Part shown: positions 61,161 to 64,000 of the stretch, piece by piece
How positions within the stretch are numbered: position 1 is the first letter of the stretch
How the letters are laid out: each line of letters begins with the position of its first letter
DNA from: Afipia sp.
Lineage (GTDB): Bacteria; Pseudomonadota; Alphaproteobacteria; Rhizobiales; Xanthobacteraceae
DNA length: 64,000 nucleotides
Assembly (NCBI GenBank): GCA_017308595.1
Contig: JAFKER010000005.1
Span: 62,001-126,000, forward strand
Direction of reading: 5' to 3'
The notes under the pieces: model-generated
The model's database searches: none
What the model was told of the DNA's origin: nothing
The model's input: the letters and a program-made list of their open reading frames with translations, nothing else
Position numbers and translations under genes: made by a program

Positions 61161-62156
61161 GTGAGCGATACATTTAATGCGATGATGATCGTGGAAGGCG
61201 AGGGTAAGCCGCGCGCAGAGTTTCGCTCTTTGTCGCTGGCCGAATTGCCGGATTACGATGTTCTGGTCGAGGTCGCCTATTCCACGCTCAACTACAAGGA
61301 TGGTCTGGCCGTGTCCGGTAAGGGTCGCATCGCGCGACGTTTGCCGATGGTCGCTGGGATCGATCTTGCCGGAACCGTCGTGGAGTCCCGTGTTCCCGAA
61401 TGGAAGTCGGGCGACAAAGTCGTCGCAAATGGATTCGGGATGTCCGAGACGGAGTGGGGCGGCTACGCCCGATATGCGCGATTAAAGTCCGAGTGGCTTG
61501 TGCCGTTGCCGGACGCATTCTCACTTGAGGATGCGATGGCAATAGGAACTGCCGGCTATACGGCGGCACTTTGCGTGGACGCGCTTGAGGATTGGAAGAC
61601 GATTGTATCTCGCAAGGGAGACATAGTTGTCACGGGGGCTGCGGGTGGTGTCGGCTCTGTCGCTGTCAGTCTGCTCGCCAATAAAGGTTACACGGTTGTG
61701 GCATCGACCGGGCGCCCCGAGACTCATGACTATCTAAGATCTCTCGGTGCGTCCGGATTTATTGATCGTGCTGAACTTTCCGCGAAAGGCGGGCCACTGC
61801 AAAAGGAGCGCTGGCTGGGAGGGGTTGATACCGTCGGGTCGGTCACACTCGTGAATGTGCTCGCGCAGACGATCTACGGCGGCGCTGTGACTGCCTGCGG
61901 TCTTGCTGGCGGTATGGATCTGCCGGGCAGCGTTGCGCCACACATTCTGCGCGGTGTTGCTCTGTTGGGCGTCGACTCGGTGATGGCTCCCCGAGAGAAG
62001 CGCGTAAGGGCGTGGAATACCCTCTCGGAACATCTTGATCGCTCCGTCCTCCGCTCCATTGCGCGGACAGAGCCGATGTCAGCACTTCCGAAGCTCGCGG
62101 AAGAGATTGTCGCTGGTCGAATTCAGGGGCGAGTCGTGGTCGACGTCGCTCGCTAA
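61161..62156 (+). CDS. AcuI/YhdH-family NADPH-dependent oxidoreductase (copy 2)
   Basis: This 331-residue paralogue of the protein at 43197-44192 aligns without gaps, with about 40 differences by eye. The cofactor motif VTGAAGGVGSVA and the family blocks are fully kept, so both should be active. It also starts with GTG. Here it is followed by an enolase-superfamily gene, so this copy probably serves a different pathway from copy 1. Confidence 0.88.
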   Translation: MSDTFNAMMIVEGEGKPRAEFRSLSLAELPDYDVLVEVAYSTLNYKDGLAVSGKGRIARRLPMVAGIDLAGTVVESRVPEWKSGDKVVANGFGMSETEWGGYARYARLKSEWLVPLPDAFSLEDAMAIGTAGYTAALCVDALEDWKTIVSRKGDIVVTGAAGGVGSVAVSLLANKGYTVVASTGRPETHDYLRSLGASGFIDRAELSAKGGPLQKERWLGGVDTVGSVTLVNVLAQTIYGGAVTACGLAGGMDLPGSVAPHILRGVALLGVDSVMAPREKRVRAWNTLSEHLDRSVLRSIARTEPMSALPKLAEEIVAGRIQGRVVVDVAR

Positions 62157-62205
62157 GCGATCTGCGACGATCATCTCGCCGTTATCAACTTCAGCAGGTG
62201 CGTTT

Positions 62206-63408
62206 ATGCCAGAAAATTTCAGGATCAAATCTGTCGAAGTGCTGCACAAGCCGATGTCCGGAGCGGCCGGAATCTCACGCTGGAATCCGATCTTTGTTCG
62301 CGTCACAACCGAGGACGGTCTGACTGGAATTGGAGAGGTCGGGCTTGCCTACGGTGTGGGAGCGATAGCATCGATAGGCATGATTCAGGCGCTTTCCGAA
62401 GCGTTTGTTATCGGCGCTGACGCTATGGCCCACGAGGCTTTGTGGGAAAGAATTTATCGCCGCTCATTCTGGGCGGAGGGAGGCGGGCCGATCGTCAGCA
62501 GCGCACTCAGTGCGATCGATACGGCGCTCTGGGATATCAAGGGCAAGGCGCTGAAACAGCCCGTCTGGCGCCTTTTAGGTGGGGCAGAGCGGCGGCCGTT
62601 GAGAACCTATGCCAGCCAGATACAGTTCGATTGGTCTGAAGGCCCCCGGCGCAACCTGAATGACCCTTCTGCGTACCGCGAAGCCGGTATGAAAGCGGTC
62701 GCTGATGGATACGACTGCGTGAAGGTCGATCCTGTCATGATTGGCGTCGATGGTGCATGGGACGATCGTGTGAGAGGAGCCTTCACGGCCAAGCAGCTTT
62801 CACTCTATGTGCGGCGCGTGGAAGCAGTACGTGAAGGCGTCGGGCCAGATGTGGACATCATTGTTGAGCTGCATTCTCTGCCAAGCCTGACCGGCGCAAA
62901 GCAACTCATTCAGGCGTGCGAAGACGCCCGAATCTTCCTGTTTGAGGAGCCGGTTCACTATGCGAATCCCGCAGCTCATCACGCTCTCGCGCATGCTTTT
63001 CCTGAAGCTCGGTTCGCCGGTGGCGAGCGTCTCTATACCCGCTGGGGAGCCGAGCCATATCTGAAGACGAATGTCCTGGACGTTCTTCAGCCAGACTTTG
63101 GCCTTGTCGGCGGCATCACCGAAGGGAAAAAAGTTTGCGATCTGGCCCACCTCTACGACATCACGATTCAGGGGCACGTCTGCGGCTCGCCAGTCGCGAC
63201 GGCGGTCGCCTTGCATGTAGAGACCGCAATTCCAAACTTCGAGATTCACGAGCATCACGTCTATGCTCTGAAGTCCGTCAATCGTGAGCTTTGCAATATA
63301 GATCTGCAACCCAAAAATGGCGCGATGATCGCTCCGGATGGCATCGGCTTGGGAATAGAATTGATTGACGACGCATTTCGTGACGCCGTGCGTGTAACCA
63401 TTCAGTGA
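62206..63408 (+). CDS. Mandelate racemase/muconate-lactonizing (enolase superfamily) dehydratase
   Basis: This 400-residue enzyme has an N-terminal capping domain and a beta-barrel with metal ligands at Glu221 (IVELHS), Glu247 (LFEEP) and Glu274 (GGERLY). His223 sits in the E-x-H arrangement of acid-sugar dehydratases such as DgoD and ManD, and His324 (GHVCGSP) is the likely general acid. Lys173 is in CVKVDP. An acid-sugar or hydroxyacid dehydratase is most likely. The ATG at 62206 with AGGTG upstream gives the normal start; the longer frame overlaps the AcuI-like gene. Confidence 0.87.
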   Translation: MPENFRIKSVEVLHKPMSGAAGISRWNPIFVRVTTEDGLTGIGEVGLAYGVGAIASIGMIQALSEAFVIGADAMAHEALWERIYRRSFWAEGGGPIVSSALSAIDTALWDIKGKALKQPVWRLLGGAERRPLRTYASQIQFDWSEGPRRNLNDPSAYREAGMKAVADGYDCVKVDPVMIGVDGAWDDRVRGAFTAKQLSLYVRRVEAVREGVGPDVDIIVELHSLPSLTGAKQLIQACEDARIFLFEEPVHYANPAAHHALAHAFPEARFAGGERLYTRWGAEPYLKTNVLDVLQPDFGLVGGITEGKKVCDLAHLYDITIQGHVCGSPVATAVALHVETAIPNFEIHEHHVYALKSVNRELCNIDLQPKNGAMIAPDGIGLGIELIDDAFRDAVRVTIQ

Positions 63409-63456
63409 AGCGATTCTGCGGGATCGAAAATTCTTATTGTACCTCGAGACTTGGCC

Positions 63457-64000
63457 ATGAAAATACTGATTGTTGGAGCGGGGGGCATCGGGGGATACTT
63501 TGGAGGGCGGCTTGCTGAATTTGGGTGCGACGTCACCTTTCTGGTGCGTTCAGAGCGCAAGAAGTCTCTGGATGCAACGGGCATAACCGTCACAAGCCCT
63601 TTGGGAGACATCAAGCGCCGGGTTCCTTCGATTCTGCTGAGCGATTTGAATGATGACTTCGACGTGGTTTTCATCGCCTGCAAATCGTATCATCTACCGC
63701 AGGTGGTTTCGGACCTGAAGTCCAGGAATCTGAAGAAAGCATATTACCTTCCGCTCCTGAATGGCCTTGGACACATTGCGGTTCTGGATAATGTATTCGG
63801 AGCCGACAAGGTGCTTGGCGGTCTTTGCCGTATCGCCGCAACGTTGACTCCGGACGGGGAGATCGTGCATCTCGGAAAGTTCGCCGAGATACGGATTGGA
63901 TCGAGAAGCGAATCCGGGTCTGTCGTTGCCGGTCAAATGGTCGGACTTTTCCAGGGGGCGGGTGTCAGTGCAGTGTATGCCGACAACATCATGTATGAGA
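63457..64000 (+). CDS. Ketopantoate reductase (ApbA/PanE) family protein, partial
   Basis: The gene starts at ATG 63457 and runs off the window end, showing 181 residues. The N-terminal Rossmann motif is ILIVGAGGIGGYFGGRLAEFG, the conserved Lys is in IACKSYHLP and the PLLNGLGH block follows. The family includes 2-dehydropantoate 2-reductase and many catabolic 2-oxoacid reductases. Its position after the enolase-superfamily dehydratase suggests the latter, reducing a 2-oxoacid product (inference). Confidence 0.85.
   Translation, partial: MKILIVGAGGIGGYFGGRLAEFGCDVTFLVRSERKKSLDATGITVTSPLGDIKRRVPSILLSDLNDDFDVVFIACKSYHLPQVVSDLKSRNLKKAYYLPLLNGLGHIAVLDNVFGADKVLGGLCRIAATLTPDGEIVHLGKFAEIRIGSRSESGSVVAGQMVGLFQGAGVSAVYADNIMYE

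Overview
The window looks like chromosomal DNA of an alphaproteobacterium of the Hyphomicrobiales, probably near Bradyrhizobium, Rhodopseudomonas or Afipia. This is an inference from gene content: an IalB-family protein, two complete Liv-type ABC systems, a fluoroacetate-dehalogenase-like hydrolase, several CoA-dependent catabolic modules and moderately high G+C. No rRNA, tRNA, insertion sequence, prophage or CRISPR array was seen. Gene density is high, with many ATGA-type start/stop overlaps.

Layout. (a) 1-7194: end of an AraC-type regulator, a three-subunit molybdenum hydroxylase whose large subunit carries a fused CoxG-like domain, an aryl-CoA-ligase-like enzyme and a crotonase. Together they suggest activation and hydroxylation of an aromatic or heteroaromatic acid. 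(b) 7195-16745: a 650-base stretch without a supported gene, a giant Gly-rich autotransporter of about 2750 residues with about 30 repeats, and an IalB-like secreted protein. (c) 17236-27458: LysR and a YeiH-type exporter, then a LacI repressor with a perfect palindromic operator on a strong promoter, a HisD-fold dehydrogenase resembling sulfopropanediol dehydrogenase, a divergent malic enzyme and a CUT1 ABC importer. (d) 27603-30764: a PhoPQ-like two-component system with PepSY-type proteins. (e) 30813-44192: DUF486 protein and MFS transporter, then enoyl-CoA hydratase, LysR, mmsA and mmsB sharing a duplicated upstream element, livHMGF with binding protein, a fluoroacetate-dehalogenase-like hydrolase and an AcuI-like reductase. 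(f) 44261-51214: a NarL/NarX-like response regulator and kinase, a PIMT-like methyltransferase, a 37-residue RiPP precursor with a lasso-type leader, an ABC exporter, a PqqD-like recognition element and a B2-type leader peptidase. No lasso cyclase lies in the window. (g) 51446-59338: a TetR-controlled uptake and CoA-activation operon (binding protein, livGFHM, CoA ligase, crotonase). (h) 59505-64000: two possible small membrane proteins, a hydratase of the 2-oxopent-4-enoate type, a second AcuI-like reductase, an enolase-superfamily dehydratase and the start of a ketopantoate-reductase-like gene. Striking AT-rich palindromes precede the hydratase and the reductase.

How it works together. Most of the window is accessory catabolism: regulator, importer, CoA activation or dehydrogenation, then beta-oxidation-like steps. 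The most unusual part is the RiPP locus at 47281-51214. It has the leader-recognition, leader-cutting and export parts of a lasso peptide system but no macrolactam synthetase. A PIMT-like methyltransferase sits beside it and the peptide contains an Asp-Gly site, so the product may be an aspartimide-type or otherwise new peptide. Second in interest is the hisD-like/malic-enzyme/ABC locus, which may handle a C3 sulfonate.
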